DNA of 64,000 bases from Sphingomonas rosea (GCF_039538065.1 NZ_BAABBR010000001.1:620001-684000); one strand, 5' to 3'. Counted from the first letter of the stretch, positions 21,973 through 30,434 are shown. Notes: a model not told the origin generated them from the sequence alone. Made by a program: numbers and translations.

Positions 21973-22949
21973 ATCCAGCCCCGCCGCTTCAGGATCATCA
22001 GCGGCACCACCGCGCTCAGCAGCATCAAGACCAGGGACAGGGGATAGCCGTACGGGTCCTTGAGCTCGGGCATATATTCGAAGTTCATCCCGAATATCCC
22101 CGCGATCAGCGTCGGCGGCAGGAACACCACCGCCATCCAGCTGAACAGTTTCATCGCCGCATTCTGTTCGATCGAGATCAGCCCCAGGCTCGCGTCGAGC
22201 TGGAAGGTGAGATCGTCCCCGAGATAGCCCGCGTGATCGAGGAGCGCGGTGACGTCGGTCTGCAGGCTCGCCAGATGCGCCCGCGCTCCCTGCGCGTCGG
22301 GCTGCTGCATCCGCTCGCTTCCGCCAAGAAAGCTCAGGAGCCGGAGCGTGCTGACATTGGTCTCGCGAACCCGGCCCAGCAGGCTCTGCGCCCGTCCGAT
22401 CCGCGACAGCAAGGCGGTGAGGTTCTTCGCCGGAATCCGCCGCTCATCCTCCTTGTCGGCGAAGATCTTGCGTGACAGCGCCTCCATCTCGGCCCCCGAC
22501 CGCTCGAGCTCGTCAGCCGTCCGGTCGACGATCGCGTCGAGCAGGCGCATCAGCACCGTCAGCGCGTCGCGCGCGAGGTCGGGCCGCCGCCGAACGTCCT
22601 GCGAGAAAGCGCGCACCGGCTTGGGGCTGGCATAGCGCACCGTCACCAGCCGGTTGGCCGTCAGCACGAAGGCGATCGGATCGGTCGTCGGCATTCCGTC
22701 CTCGACCCCGCACAAGGTGCTCAAGGTCATGAACAGGACCCCGCCTTCCTCATAGAGACGGCTCGACGGCTCGATCTCGACCATGTCGTCACGCGTCGGA
22801 ATGGCAATTCCGAGCAGTTTCTCGACCGCCTGCTCTTCCTTGTGCGTCGGTTCCTCGAGATCGATCCAGGTGACCGTCTCGGGAATGGTCTCGCCATGTT
22901 CGGTCTCGACGAGGCTTCCATCGCAGGCAGGACCGTAGGTGCGCAACAT
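21969..22949 (-). CDS. corA: CorA-family magnesium/cobalt channel
   Basis: 326 residues. A large cytosolic N-terminal domain with a long helix (about 150-255) leads to two membrane helices (about 270-289 and 303-321). The signature GMN is at 287-289, within FGMNFEYMPEL. CorA forms a pentameric inner-membrane channel for Mg2+ and Co2+. ATG 22949 (MLRTYG) is preferred over TTG 22985, though no strong ribosome-binding site precedes it. It is divergent from a CDF metal exporter across 67 bases. Confidence 0.9.
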   Translation of the reverse strand: MLRTYGPACDGSLVETEHGETIPETVTWIDLEEPTHKEEQAVEKLLGIAIPTRDDMVEIEPSSRLYEEGGVLFMTLSTLCGVEDGMPTTDPIAFVLTANRLVTVRYASPKPVRAFSQDVRRRPDLARDALTVLMRLLDAIVDRTADELERSGAEMEALSRKIFADKEDERRIPAKNLTALLSRIGRAQSLLGRVRETNVSTLRLLSFLGGSERMQQPDAQGARAHLASLQTDVTALLDHAGYLGDDLTFQLDASLGLISIEQNAAMKLFSWMAVVFLPPTLIAGIFGMNFEYMPELKDPYGYPLSLVLMLLSAVVPLMILKRRGWI

Positions 22950-23016
22950 GAGGCGGAGCCTTGCCGCTGCGACACGCCTTGGCAAGCCCCGCCCCCTCCC
23001 CTAGCCAGAGCAGGCA

Positions 23017-23913
23017 ATGCCTTCCTCGCACGACCACGATTTCCTCGGCGCCTCGCACGACCGCAACGCCCGGCGCACCCGGATCGTGCTGGGGCTGACC
23101 GCGATCACCACCGTCACCGAGATCGTCTTCGGGACGATCACCGGCTCGATGGCGCTGGTCGCCGATGGCTGGCACATGGCGACCGACAGCCTGTCGCTGG
23201 CGATCACCGCCTTTGCCTATTCCTACGCCAAGAAGCGCGCTGCCGATCCGCGGTTCAGCTGGGGCACCGGGAAAGTCGGCACGCTCGCCGCTTATTCCTC
23301 GGCGCTGGTTCTCCTCGCGGTCGGAATCGGGATCCTCGTCGAAAGCGTCTCGCGCCTGCTCAATCCGGTCACGGTCGAATATCGCGAGGCGCTGATCGTC
23401 GCCGCGGTCGGCCTTGCGATCAACCTCGCCTGCGCGGCCATCCTCGGTCACGGCGGCCACGACCATGCCCACGGCGGTGACCACGATCACGATCACGGCC
23501 ATCCCCACGACGACCTCAACCTGCGCTCGGCCTATCTCCATGTCCTCGCCGACGCGGTGACCAGCCTCACCGCCATCGTCGCGCTCGCCGCCGCATGGCA
23601 GTTCGGAATCCGCTGGCTCGACGCCGCGGTCGGGATCCTCGGCGCCGTGATCATCGTCCGCTGGAGCGTGATCCTCGTCGGCCAGACCAGCCGGATCCTT
23701 CTCGACCATGTCCCCGACGAGCAGCTCTCGGCCGAGATGCGCGCCAAGCTCGAGGAAGGTGGCACCATTGCGGTCGTCGACTGGCACCTGTGGACCATCG
23801 GTCCCAACCGCTATGCCGTGATCGTCTCGGCCACCGGGACAACGCCGTCCGAGGTCCGCCGCCGTCTCGGCGCCGACCCCCGTCTCGCCCACGTCACCGT
23901 GGAATGTTCGTGA
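23017..23913 (+). CDS. dmeF: CDF metal-ion efflux transporter, DmeF-like
   Basis: 298 residues with six predicted membrane helices. Metal-site motifs HMATDS and HVLADAVTS occupy helices 2 and 5 as in cation diffusion facilitators. A His/Asp-rich cytosolic loop (about 146-168, HGGHDHAHGGDHDHDHGH) sits between helices 4 and 5, typical of the DmeF group that exports Co2+ and Ni2+. The short His-bearing N-terminus (SSHDHDF) is also typical. The gene faces corA, so influx and efflux of divalent metals are encoded side by side, and it overlaps the DUF2585 gene downstream. Confidence 0.85.
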   Translation: MPSSHDHDFLGASHDRNARRTRIVLGLTAITTVTEIVFGTITGSMALVADGWHMATDSLSLAITAFAYSYAKKRAADPRFSWGTGKVGTLAAYSSALVLLAVGIGILVESVSRLLNPVTVEYREALIVAAVGLAINLACAAILGHGGHDHAHGGDHDHDHGHPHDDLNLRSAYLHVLADAVTSLTAIVALAAAWQFGIRWLDAAVGILGAVIIVRWSVILVGQTSRILLDHVPDEQLSAEMRAKLEEGGTIAVVDWHLWTIGPNRYAVIVSATGTTPSEVRRRLGADPRLAHVTVECS

Positions 23914-24461
23914 AAAATCTCCGGCCCTATGCGGCCACCCTCGCCGTCGTCATCGCCGCTGCCGCTATCCTCTGGCTGATGGGGCGCCCGCCGACCTACA
24001 AGCACGGCCTCATCGAGCTGTGGGGTCCGGTGGGCCCCAAGCAGAGCCAGATGCTGTTCGACTGGTACACCGCCAGCCACATCGTCCACGGCTTCCTCTT
24101 CTACGGTCTGCTCCACCTCGTCGGACGGCCCAAGAAGATCGAGGACCGCCTGCTCCTCGCGACGATCGTCGAGGCCGCGTGGGAGCTGGTCGAGAATTCG
24201 CCGGTCATCATCAACCGCTACCGCGAGGCGACGATCGCGCTCGGCTATCGCGGCGATTCGATCCTCAATTCGGTCAGCGACATCGCCTGCATGATCCTCG
24301 GCTTCCTCCTCGCCCGCCGCCTGCCGGTGTGGGCGAGCGTGATGATCGTGCTCGTCCTCGAGCTCGTCCCGTTGGCGATCATCCGCGACAATCTGACCTT
24401 GAACGTGTGGATGCTGGTCCACCCGTCCGACGGGATCCGCGCCTGGCAGGCCGGCGCCTAG
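23904..24461 (+). CDS. DUF2585 (UPF0314) membrane protein
   Basis: 185 residues, with about four hydrophobic segments (about 8-25, 52-68, 118-135 and 140-158). Conserved-looking motifs include HIVHGFLFYGLLH, EAAWELVENSP and YRGDSILNSVSD, characteristic of DUF2585, a family largely confined to alphaproteobacteria and of unknown function. Two starts are possible: ATG 23904, or GTG 23910, which would overlap the DmeF stop as GTGA. Either way it is co-transcribed with the metal exporter. The stop shares CTAG with the convergent DUF4142 gene. Confidence 0.82.
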   Translation: MFVKNLRPYAATLAVVIAAAAILWLMGRPPTYKHGLIELWGPVGPKQSQMLFDWYTASHIVHGFLFYGLLHLVGRPKKIEDRLLLATIVEAAWELVENSPVIINRYREATIALGYRGDSILNSVSDIACMILGFLLARRLPVWASVMIVLVLELVPLAIIRDNLTLNVWMLVHPSDGIRAWQAGA

Positions 24462-24934
24462 GGGCGCAGGTGGTCGAGGTGGCTGCGTTCGAGCGGCACC
24501 GCCACCGCCGCCACCCCGCGCAGTGCCGGCCGGTCGCCGCGCCTTGCATAACGGTCGTGCAGCGCCAGCGCCTGCCGGTGCACGTCGATCTGCTGCTGGC
24601 GATAGGTCGCGTCGAAGCTCGCTGATCCTTCCAGCGTCCGCATCATCGCCGCCTGCATCGGCATCATCCCGGCCGGAACCGCAATCCCCTGCTCGGCCGC
24701 CGCGCTCGCCAGCTGCGCGCTGGTATAGCCATGGTCGCGGATCATCAGCGTGGCATGGGCCCGCACCCACGGATCGCGGCTCCGCTGCAGCGCCAGCCGG
24801 CTGCTCTCGATCTCATAAGCGTCCGACGAGGCCGCAAGCCTGACATAATCCGCCGCGCGGTTCGACGTCGCGCCGGTGCCGACCGTCGCGCAGCCGCCTA
24901 AATTGATGAGGGCGAGGGCAAACAGCTTACGCAT
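24458..24934 (-). CDS. DUF4142 lipoprotein
   Basis: 158 residues from ATG 24934, with AAGGAG nine bases upstream. The signal peptide MRKLFALALINLGGC has a lipobox at Cys15. The mature protein is a helical DUF4142 (ferritin-like, outer-membrane-associated) domain with the ADYVRLAASSDAYEIESS opening and DATYRQQQIDVHRQAL helix typical of the family. Function unknown; members are often stress-related. It is read alone. Confidence 0.75.
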   Translation of the reverse strand: MRKLFALALINLGGCATVGTGATSNRAADYVRLAASSDAYEIESSRLALQRSRDPWVRAHATLMIRDHGYTSAQLASAAAEQGIAVPAGMMPMQAAMMRTLEGSASFDATYRQQQIDVHRQALALHDRYARRGDRPALRGVAAVAVPLERSHLDHLRP

Positions 24935-25053
24935 GGCAACAGGCTCCTTCGACACGAGCTCGCAGTGTCGCCAAACTGTGTCGGTCCGGCAAGTTCCCCT
25001 TAATCTCGAAGCCCCTAGCGGAACCGCACACCAATCACGGGATTGATCGACCC

Positions 25054-25572
25054 ATGCGCATACTCCTCCCCGCCGCCGCCATCGCCGTCGCCGCGCTCGG
25101 CGCAGCCCCGGCCGCCGCCACCGAGGTCTTCGCCGGCGTCCATGCCCATGCGGTGAAGACCCCGCTCAGCCTCCAGGCCGGCCGCGAGGGCGGGACCGAC
25201 CTCAGCGTCGGCATTCGCGGCAAGCGCATCGCGGGCACCCCGATCCAGCCCTATGTCTTCGGCTCGCTGAACACCTCAGGCGACACCAACTTCCTCGCCG
25301 CCGGGCTCTCGGCCAAGTTCGGCAACCGAGTCTATGTGCGCCCGGGTCTCGGCATCGCGATCCACGACGGCTCGGCGAGCAACTTCTCGGTCCCCGACCG
25401 GATCGCCTTCGGCAGCCGCGTCCTGTTCGAGCCAGAACTCGCGATCGGCACCCAGCTCAACGAGTGCGTCGGCATCGAGGCGAGCTGGGTCCACTTCAGC
25501 CACGCGCAGATCTTCGGACGCCAGAACCCGGGCATCGACAACATCGGCGCCCGCCTGACCTTCAAGCTCTAG
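25054..25572 (+). CDS. PagL-like acyloxyacyl hydrolase (lipid A 3-O-deacylase family)
   Basis: 172 residues with a signal peptide (about 1-22, ending APAAA). The rest is a small outer-membrane beta-barrel ending in a phenylalanine-containing strand (RLTFKL). The active-site region WVHFSHAQIF (His147, Ser149) followed by QNPGIDNIG matches the PagL pattern. PagL-type enzymes remove a 3-O-acyl chain from lipid A and so change outer-membrane recognition and permeability. Many sphingomonads carry glycosphingolipids in place of lipopolysaccharide, so the substrate here is uncertain. Confidence 0.8.
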   Translation: MRILLPAAAIAVAALGAAPAAATEVFAGVHAHAVKTPLSLQAGREGGTDLSVGIRGKRIAGTPIQPYVFGSLNTSGDTNFLAAGLSAKFGNRVYVRPGLGIAIHDGSASNFSVPDRIAFGSRVLFEPELAIGTQLNECVGIEASWVHFSHAQIFGRQNPGIDNIGARLTFKL

Positions 25573-25940
25573 AGCATTCGCCCCAGCGCATAACCGAGCG
25601 CCACCGCGCCCAGCGACAGGACCACCGAGCCGACCACATAGCCGGCCGCCACCAGCGGCTGGCCGCGCTCCCACAGGGTCAGCGCGTCGAGGCTGAAGGC
25701 CGAAAAGGTGGTGAAGCCGCCGAGCACGCCTGTCGTCAGGAACAACCGCACCTGCTGGCTTACGGGCGCGGACTCGGCGAACAGCCCCGCAAGCAGCCCC
25801 ATCACCAGCGATCCGACGACGTTGACGGTCAGCGTCGCGACCGGAAAGCCGGTCCCGAACAGCGTCGCGCCGAGCCGGTTGGCGCCGTGCCGAAGCACCG
25901 CGCCCAGCCCGCCGCCGACAAAGACCAGCAGCGCGTTCAG
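25569..25940 (-). CDS. crcB: CrcB/Fluc fluoride channel, apparent CTG start
   Basis: 123 residues, four membrane helices, with the family motifs GGGLGAVLRHG at the start and GGFTTFSAFSLD in helix 3, which carries the fluoride-lining Phe box. Fluc channels are dual-topology dimers that let fluoride leave the cell. No ATG, GTG or TTG lies near the conserved N-terminus. The frame fits a CTG at 25940 that overlaps the stop of the upstream DUF808 gene (CTGA) and has AGAAGGAAG about eight bases upstream; this gives exactly the family length. No fluoride riboswitch was recognised. The stop shares CTAG with the PagL-like gene. Confidence 0.88.
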   Translation of the reverse strand: MNALLVFVGGGLGAVLRHGANRLGATLFGTGFPVATLTVNVVGSLVMGLLAGLFAESAPVSQQVRLFLTTGVLGGFTTFSAFSLDALTLWERGQPLVAAGYVVGSVVLSLGAVALGYALGRML

Positions 25941-26902
25941 GCGGTCGCTTCCTTCTGCTTGTCCTTCTTCGGCAGCGCGTGAAGCACCGCGACGATGATC
26001 CCGCCGACGACGATTCCGACGATCGCGCCGAACAAGGCGTTCAGCGCCCACGCCCAGAAGCCCTGCCAGAAGCCGATCGCCGCCGCGCCGCGCTCGGCCA
26101 GCGCGTGGGTCAGGTGCGGCAGCGCTTCGCCGATGTGCAGCACCTCCATTCCGTGGAGCAGGATCTGTCCGCCGACCCACAGCATCGCCGCGGTGCCGAC
26201 CACCGACAGGGCTGCGAGAAGCTTCGGGACGCCGCGCACCAGCGCCCGGCCGAACCCCGCCGTCGCACCGCCGCGCTTGCAGATATGCAGCCCGATGTCG
26301 TCGAGCTTCACGATCAGCCCGACCGAACCATAGACGAGGAGGGTGATGGCAATGCCCACCACCGCCAGCACGATCGCCTCGAGCCACAGCGCGTCGAGTT
26401 CAAGCGCGGCGAGCGCGATGACCATGATCTCGGCCGAGAGGATGAAGTCGGTCCGGATCGCGCCCGCGACCTGCCTTTTCTCCAGTTCCTCGGGCTCGTC
26501 GCAGGCGAGCAGCGCCGCATCGTCATGCTTGGTGCCCGACAGTTTCTCCCACAGTTTCTCCGCGCCCTCGAAGCACAGATAGCTTCCGCCGAGCATCAGC
26601 AGCGGGGTGATGAAATCGAACCCCAGCCGCCCACCGAGCCAGCTCAGGAACAGCGCGACCGGCAGGATGATCAGCAGCTTGTTCTTGAGGCTGCCCACCG
26701 CGATCTTGCCGATGATCGGAAGCTCGCGCTCGGGGCTGAGCCCGGTGACGTAGCGCGGGGTCACCGCCGTATCGTCGATCACCACACCCGCGGCCTTCGA
26801 TCCGGCCTTGCCCACCGCCGCGCCGATATCGTCCATGCTCGACGCGGCGAGCTTGGTCAGGGTGGCGACGTCGTCGAGCAGCGCGATCAATCCGGAGGGC
26901 AA
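25937..26902 (-). CDS. DUF808 (YedI-like) inner-membrane protein
   Basis: 321 residues, typical of DUF808. The N-terminus GLIALLDDVATLTKLAASSMDD and the motif VVIDDTAVTPRYVTGLSPEREL are family signatures. About six membrane helices follow. Function is unknown. The start is a TTG at 26902 with AGAAGGAAG upstream, and no ATG gives the family N-terminus. It is coupled to crcB by a four-base CTGA overlap, so both membrane proteins should be made together. Confidence 0.8.
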   Translation of the reverse strand: MPSGLIALLDDVATLTKLAASSMDDIGAAVGKAGSKAAGVVIDDTAVTPRYVTGLSPERELPIIGKIAVGSLKNKLLIILPVALFLSWLGGRLGFDFITPLLMLGGSYLCFEGAEKLWEKLSGTKHDDAALLACDEPEELEKRQVAGAIRTDFILSAEIMVIALAALELDALWLEAIVLAVVGIAITLLVYGSVGLIVKLDDIGLHICKRGGATAGFGRALVRGVPKLLAALSVVGTAAMLWVGGQILLHGMEVLHIGEALPHLTHALAERGAAAIGFWQGFWAWALNALFGAIVGIVVGGIIVAVLHALPKKDKQKEATA

Positions 26903-26919
26903 GTCGTTCTTCCTTCTCT

Positions 26920-27003
26920 CGTCATCCCGGACCCGATCCGGGACTCCGCTTCCTGCCGATTGCCTGAAAGATTGCGGGACGCCGGGTCAAGCCCGCCATG
27001 ACG
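26920..27003. repeat. REP-like palindromic element (CGTCATCCCGG type)
   Basis: Begins CGTCATCCCGG and ends GCCATGACG, with the inner palindrome CCCGGACCCGATCCGGG at 26926-26942 and a second arm GGGTCAAGCCCGCCATGACG. Elements of this form are widespread between genes in alphaproteobacteria. It separates DUF808 from serS. Confidence 0.7.
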
Positions 27004-27047
27004 GCCAAGGTTGCATCCCGGCGTCAACTAAAGCATCCCGCGCCCCC

Positions 27048-28307
27048 ATGCTCGACCTCGCCTTCATCCGCCAGAACCGCGACGCGGTCGCCCTCGCCGC
27101 CGCGCAGAAGAACGTCGCGATCGACCTCGATACGCTCCTCGCGCTCGACGCCGAGGTGCGCGGGTCCAAGGCCGAGATCGATCGTCTCCGTGCCGAGCGC
27201 AACGCCATCTCCGCCGGCTTCAAGACTGCCGCGCCCGAGGAAAAGGCCGAGCTCGGCCGCCGCGCCAAGGAAGCCGGCGCCCGGGCCTCCGAGCTCGAGG
27301 CGGGCATGGCCGACAAGGAGCAGGCGCTGCGCGACATGCTCCTCAAGCTCCCCAACATTCCCTATGCGGGCGCCCCTATCGGACCCGACGAGAACAGCAA
27401 CGTCGTCGTCCGCACCGAGGGCGCGCTTCCCGACTTCGGCTTCACCCCGCGCGACCATGTCGACCTCATCGAGATGAACGGCTGGGCGGACCTCAGCCGC
27501 ATCGTCCAGGTCGCCGGAAGCCGCCAATATTGCCTCAAGGGCCGGCTCGCGATCCTCGAGACCGTGCTGATGAGCTGGGCGCTGCAGAAGATCGCCGCCG
27601 CCGGCTTCACCCCCATCACCGTCCCCGCACTGGTCCGCGAGGATGCCTTCGTCCGCCAGGGCCAGTTCCCCGGCCACCGCGAGGAAACCTACCAGCTCCC
27701 CAACGACGACCTGTGGCTCGCCGGCACCGCCGAAGTCGCGCTGACTTCGCTCCACACCGGCGAGATCCTCGACCTGTCCGCCGGCCCGGTCCTCTACGCC
27801 GGCTACTCGCCCTGCTTCCGCCGCGAAGCCGGCAGCGCCGGCCGCGACGTCCGCGGCCTCCTGCGCGTCCACCAGTTCGTCAAGGTCGAGCAATATGTGA
27901 TCTGCGAGGCCGACGAGGCGGTCTCGGCCGAATGGCACGCGAAGCTCCTCGCGCTCGCCGAGGAACTGCTGACCGACCTCGAGATTCCCTATCAGGTGAT
28001 CGAGACCTCGACCGGCGACATGGGCCTCGGCAAATATCGCATGAACGACATCGAGAGCTGGGTCCCCAGCCTCGGCAAATATCGCGAGACCCATAGCTGC
28101 TCGACCCTGCACGACTGGCAGGCCCGCCGTGCCAACCTCCGCTACCGCGACAGCGAGGGCAAGGTCCGCTTTGCCCACACCCTCAACAATACTGCGCTGG
28201 CCTCCCCCCGGATCCTCGTGCCCCTGCTTGAGAACCACCAGCAGGAGGACGGCCGCGTTCGCCTGCCCAAGGCGCTCCAGCCGCTGATGGGAGGGGAGTG
28301 GCTCTGA
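27048..28307 (+). CDS. serS: Seryl-tRNA synthetase
   Basis: 419 residues. The N-terminal coiled-coil arm (about 30-105) that grips tRNA-Ser is followed by the class II core, with motif 2 around FRREAGSAGRDVRGLLRVHQF and motif 3 around ASPRILVPLLENHQ. The TGDMGLGKYRMND segment is typical of SerRS. The start ATG 27048 gives MLDLAFIRQN, the usual beginning; the upstream in-frame extension runs into the REP-like element. The 3' end overlaps the following hydrolase gene. Confidence 0.96.
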   Translation: MLDLAFIRQNRDAVALAAAQKNVAIDLDTLLALDAEVRGSKAEIDRLRAERNAISAGFKTAAPEEKAELGRRAKEAGARASELEAGMADKEQALRDMLLKLPNIPYAGAPIGPDENSNVVVRTEGALPDFGFTPRDHVDLIEMNGWADLSRIVQVAGSRQYCLKGRLAILETVLMSWALQKIAAAGFTPITVPALVREDAFVRQGQFPGHREETYQLPNDDLWLAGTAEVALTSLHTGEILDLSAGPVLYAGYSPCFRREAGSAGRDVRGLLRVHQFVKVEQYVICEADEAVSAEWHAKLLALAEELLTDLEIPYQVIETSTGDMGLGKYRMNDIESWVPSLGKYRETHSCSTLHDWQARRANLRYRDSEGKVRFAHTLNNTALASPRILVPLLENHQQEDGRVRLPKALQPLMGGEWL

Positions 28308-29008
28308 GCGATCCCGACACCAGGGCACCGCCGGGCTACCGGCGAGTGTCCGAGGCGATGAGCCTTGCGCCGCGCATCTTCCGCAGCTTCGGCCACCTCG
28401 GCCCGCGCGGTCCCGAGGACGGCCCGCCCGCCCTCGTCGTCCCCGGCTTCATCGCCACCGACCGGACTACGATGGAGCTTCGCCGTGCCTTCGCCGAGGC
28501 GGGCTTCCGCACCTATCCCTGGGCGCTCGGTGTCAATCGCGGCGCCCGCCCCGACACGCTCGACCGGCTGCAGCGCCGGCTCGACCAGATCGGCGGCGAC
28601 CAGCCCGTTCTCCTCGTCGGCTGGAGTCTCGGCGGCCTGTTCGCCCGCGAGCTCGCCCGCGCCTGCCCCGAGCGCATCTCGGCGGTCGTGACCTTGGGCT
28701 CGCCCTTCTCCGGCGACCCCCGCGCCAACAATGTCTGGCGGCTCTACGAATGGGTCGCGGGCCACCCCGTCGACCGCCCGCCGCTTCCCCGCCTACCCGA
28801 GAAGCCGCCGGTCCCCGCGCTTGCCTTCTGGTCGCGCCGCGACGGGATCATTGCCCCGGCCTCGGCCCGCGGCGCCCCCGACGAGACCGACCGGGCGGTC
28901 GAACTCCGTTCCAATCACATGGGGTTCGGCGTCTCGCGGCCGATCACGCGGCAGGTCGCCGTCGAAACCCGCCGCTTTCTCGAAGAGCGGGGGCTTCCCC
29001 GGCCCTAG
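28298..29008 (+). CDS. Alpha/beta-hydrolase fold protein
   Basis: About 236 residues. The nucleophile elbow GWSLGG (with Ser) and the opening LVVPGFIATD mark an alpha/beta hydrolase of the lipase/esterase or PGAP1-like group; a late Asp (FWSRRDGI) and His (SNHMGF) complete a plausible triad. Substrate unknown. The start is uncertain: GTG 28298 is only about one base from the strong ribosome-binding site GGGAGGGG, while CTG 28304, overlapping the serS stop as CTGA, has ideal spacing. It shares CTAG at its end with the convergent thioesterase gene. Confidence 0.78.
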   Translation: MALSDPDTRAPPGYRRVSEAMSLAPRIFRSFGHLGPRGPEDGPPALVVPGFIATDRTTMELRRAFAEAGFRTYPWALGVNRGARPDTLDRLQRRLDQIGGDQPVLLVGWSLGGLFARELARACPERISAVVTLGSPFSGDPRANNVWRLYEWVAGHPVDRPPLPRLPEKPPVPALAFWSRRDGIIAPASARGAPDETDRAVELRSNHMGFGVSRPITRQVAVETRRFLEERGLPRP

Positions 29009-29439
29009 GCCTGCTTGACCGGGATCACCGCGAGCGTGATCCGCGACAGGCAGACCAGCTTGCCGCGTTCGTCGGAGATCCGGATCGTCCACACCTGCGT
29101 CGTCCGGCCGATCGCCTCGGCGGTCGCCCGCGCGGTCACGATCCCGTCGCGCACCGGACGGATGTGATTGGCGTTGATCTCGAGCCCGACCGTCGCCTTC
29201 TCCGCCGGATCGACCGTCATGAAGCCCGCGACCGAGGCCACCGTCTCGGCCAGTGCCACGCTCGCCCCGCCGTGGAGCCGCCCGAACGGCTGGTGCGTGC
29301 GCCGGTCGACCGGCATGGTCGCCTCGAGCCAGTCGTCGCCCCGCGCGGTGATCCGGATCCCGATATGGCCGGGCATGCTGTTGTCGCCGAAGCGGCTCGA
29401 GGCGTCGGGGTCGAAGGCGTCGCTATGCCAGATGCTCAT
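29005..29439 (-). CDS. Hotdog-fold acyl-CoA thioesterase (YdiI/MenI-PaaI type)
   Basis: 144 residues. The catalytic loop QPFGRLHGGASVALAE with Glu65 matches the YdiI/EntH group, which hydrolyses aromatic or aliphatic acyl-CoA thioesters. Start ATG 29439 gives MSIWHSDAF; GTG 29457 is an alternative. It sits 27 bases downstream of phhA in the same direction and could belong to the same transcript. A link to aromatic degradation (phhA, hppD, thiolase nearby) is inference. Confidence 0.82.
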   Translation of the reverse strand: MSIWHSDAFDPDASSRFGDNSMPGHIGIRITARGDDWLEATMPVDRRTHQPFGRLHGGASVALAETVASVAGFMTVDPAEKATVGLEINANHIRPVRDGIVTARATAEAIGRTTQVWTIRISDERGKLVCLSRITLAVIPVKQA

Positions 29440-29466
29440 GGATGATGGACTAGGCACAAGCGCCGC

Positions 29467-30219
29467 TCACGGCAACGGCCCCTCGAGCGCCGCCACCACC
29501 GAGTGCATGTCGTCCGCCACGAGGTAGAGCGGCTGCATCGCGTCGTGCCGGTAGGGCGTCGCGACCGCGCTCTCCGGCGTGAACGGCCGCCGCTCGATCG
29601 TCGGATCGTGCAGGCTCTTGGCCGCCTCGCCGAAGCTCGACGCCAGCCCCGCGCCGAGGATCCGGACCGCGCCGCCCTCGCGCACCAGCCCGAACTCGAT
29701 CGTGTGCCAGTAGAGCCGCGCGACCTTGTCGCCCGCGCCCGCGGCAATCGCCGCCACCCCCGTCTCGCCGAACCGCTGCATCGCGTCGGCGACACCCTTG
29801 TCCGCCAGCATCGGGACATGCCCGTAGATGTCGTGGAAGCAATCGGGCTCCTCGAGATAGTCGAGCTGCGCCCGGGTCCGGATGAAGTTGCCGACCGGGA
29901 ACACGCGCGCCGCGAGCATCGCGAAAAAGGCCTCGTCGGGCACCAGCCCCGCCACCGCCACGCAGCGCCACCCGGTCAAAGGCAGCAGCCGCTCGTTGAG
30001 CGCGCCGAGCTCGGGGATCCCGCCATCGCCGAGGCCGAGCTTCGCCAGCCCGTCGAAAAAGCGATCGACGATCAGCCCGTCCAGCAGCGCCGTCTGCCGC
30101 GCGTACAGGATGTCCCACGTCGCATGCTCGTCGGCGGTAAAGACCGCCCAGCCCTGGTCGACCACCCACGCCGACCAGCCCGGTCGCCCGCCGCCACTCT
30201 CCTGAAATTCCTGGAACAT
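29467..30219 (-). CDS. phhA: Phenylalanine 4-monooxygenase (phenylalanine hydroxylase)
   Basis: 250 residues, catalytic domain only, as in other bacterial enzymes. It converts phenylalanine to tyrosine using tetrahydropterin and O2. The iron ligands are His129 and His134 (FHDIYGHVP) and Glu175 (HTIEFGLV); the 41-residue spacing from His to Glu equals that of the Chromobacterium enzyme. Start ATG 30219 follows GGAG by six bases. Upstream on the same strand lie a Tyr-rich leader peptide and a terminator, so the gene is probably controlled by tyrosine-dependent attenuation. phhB, for cofactor recycling, lies about 700 bases away, facing the same direction. Confidence 0.96.
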   Translation of the reverse strand: MFQEFQESGGGRPGWSAWVVDQGWAVFTADEHATWDILYARQTALLDGLIVDRFFDGLAKLGLGDGGIPELGALNERLLPLTGWRCVAVAGLVPDEAFFAMLAARVFPVGNFIRTRAQLDYLEEPDCFHDIYGHVPMLADKGVADAMQRFGETGVAAIAAGAGDKVARLYWHTIEFGLVREGGAVRILGAGLASSFGEAAKSLHDPTIERRPFTPESAVATPYRHDAMQPLYLVADDMHSVVAALEGPLP

Positions 30220-30235
30220 CTTTGTCTCCAAACAC

Positions 30236-30268
30236 AAAAAACCCCGCCGGACCGTGGGCCTGGCGGGG
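30236..30268 (-). terminator. Intrinsic terminator of the phhA attenuator
   Basis: On the minus strand, CCCCGCC (30268-30262 read as the complement) pairs with GGCGGGG (30248-30242), with an inner GG/CC extension and an eight-base loop, followed by six T. It lies between the leader peptide and phhA. Confidence 0.85.
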
Positions 30269-30297
30269 TGGTGAACTCGGTGCGTTTTATGCGCGCG

Positions 30298-30357
30298 TCA
30301 GCTCATCCCCACCGTGGCGGGATAATAATAAGCAGCGCTGGCAACGCGGATCGTCAT
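30298..30357 (-). CDS. phhA leader peptide with Tyr-Tyr-Tyr
   Basis: 19 residues, MTIRVASAAYYYPATVGMS, from ATG 30357 to TGA 30298. Codons 10-12 are TAT-TAT-TAT (30330-30322), exactly where a leader peptide needs its sensor codons relative to the hairpins. The ribosome-binding site is weak. No other function is expected for the peptide. Confidence 0.8.
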   Translation of the reverse strand: MTIRVASAAYYYPATVGMS

Positions 30358-30434
30358 GACCGCAGCTTAACGCACGAAGCGGCTGAACGGAAGCTGGCCC
30401 TTCCATTCAGGCGCGCAATTCCCACCTCACCGGC

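Larger units (their letters stand above)
30236..30357 (-). promoter_or_regulatory. Tyrosine-sensing transcription attenuator of phhA
   Basis: Four mutually exclusive segments can be read on the minus strand. Segment 1, CCCGCC (30321-30316), directly follows the Tyr codons. Segment 2, GGTGGGG (30313-30307), can pair with segment 1. Segment 3, CCCCGCC (30268-30262), pairs with segment 2 (seven pairs, one G-U) or with segment 4, GGCGGGG (30248-30242), to make the terminator. A ribosome stalled at the Tyr codons would cover segment 1 and free segment 2 to block the terminator; a ribosome reaching the stop would cover segment 2. The logic is that low charged tRNA-Tyr raises PhhA. Confidence 0.8.

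Noticed and set aside
25569-26902. Fluoride riboswitch upstream of crcB
   Set aside because: crcB is the second gene after DUF808, and the sequence before DUF808 shows a REP-like palindrome but no recognisable fluoride-aptamer core.
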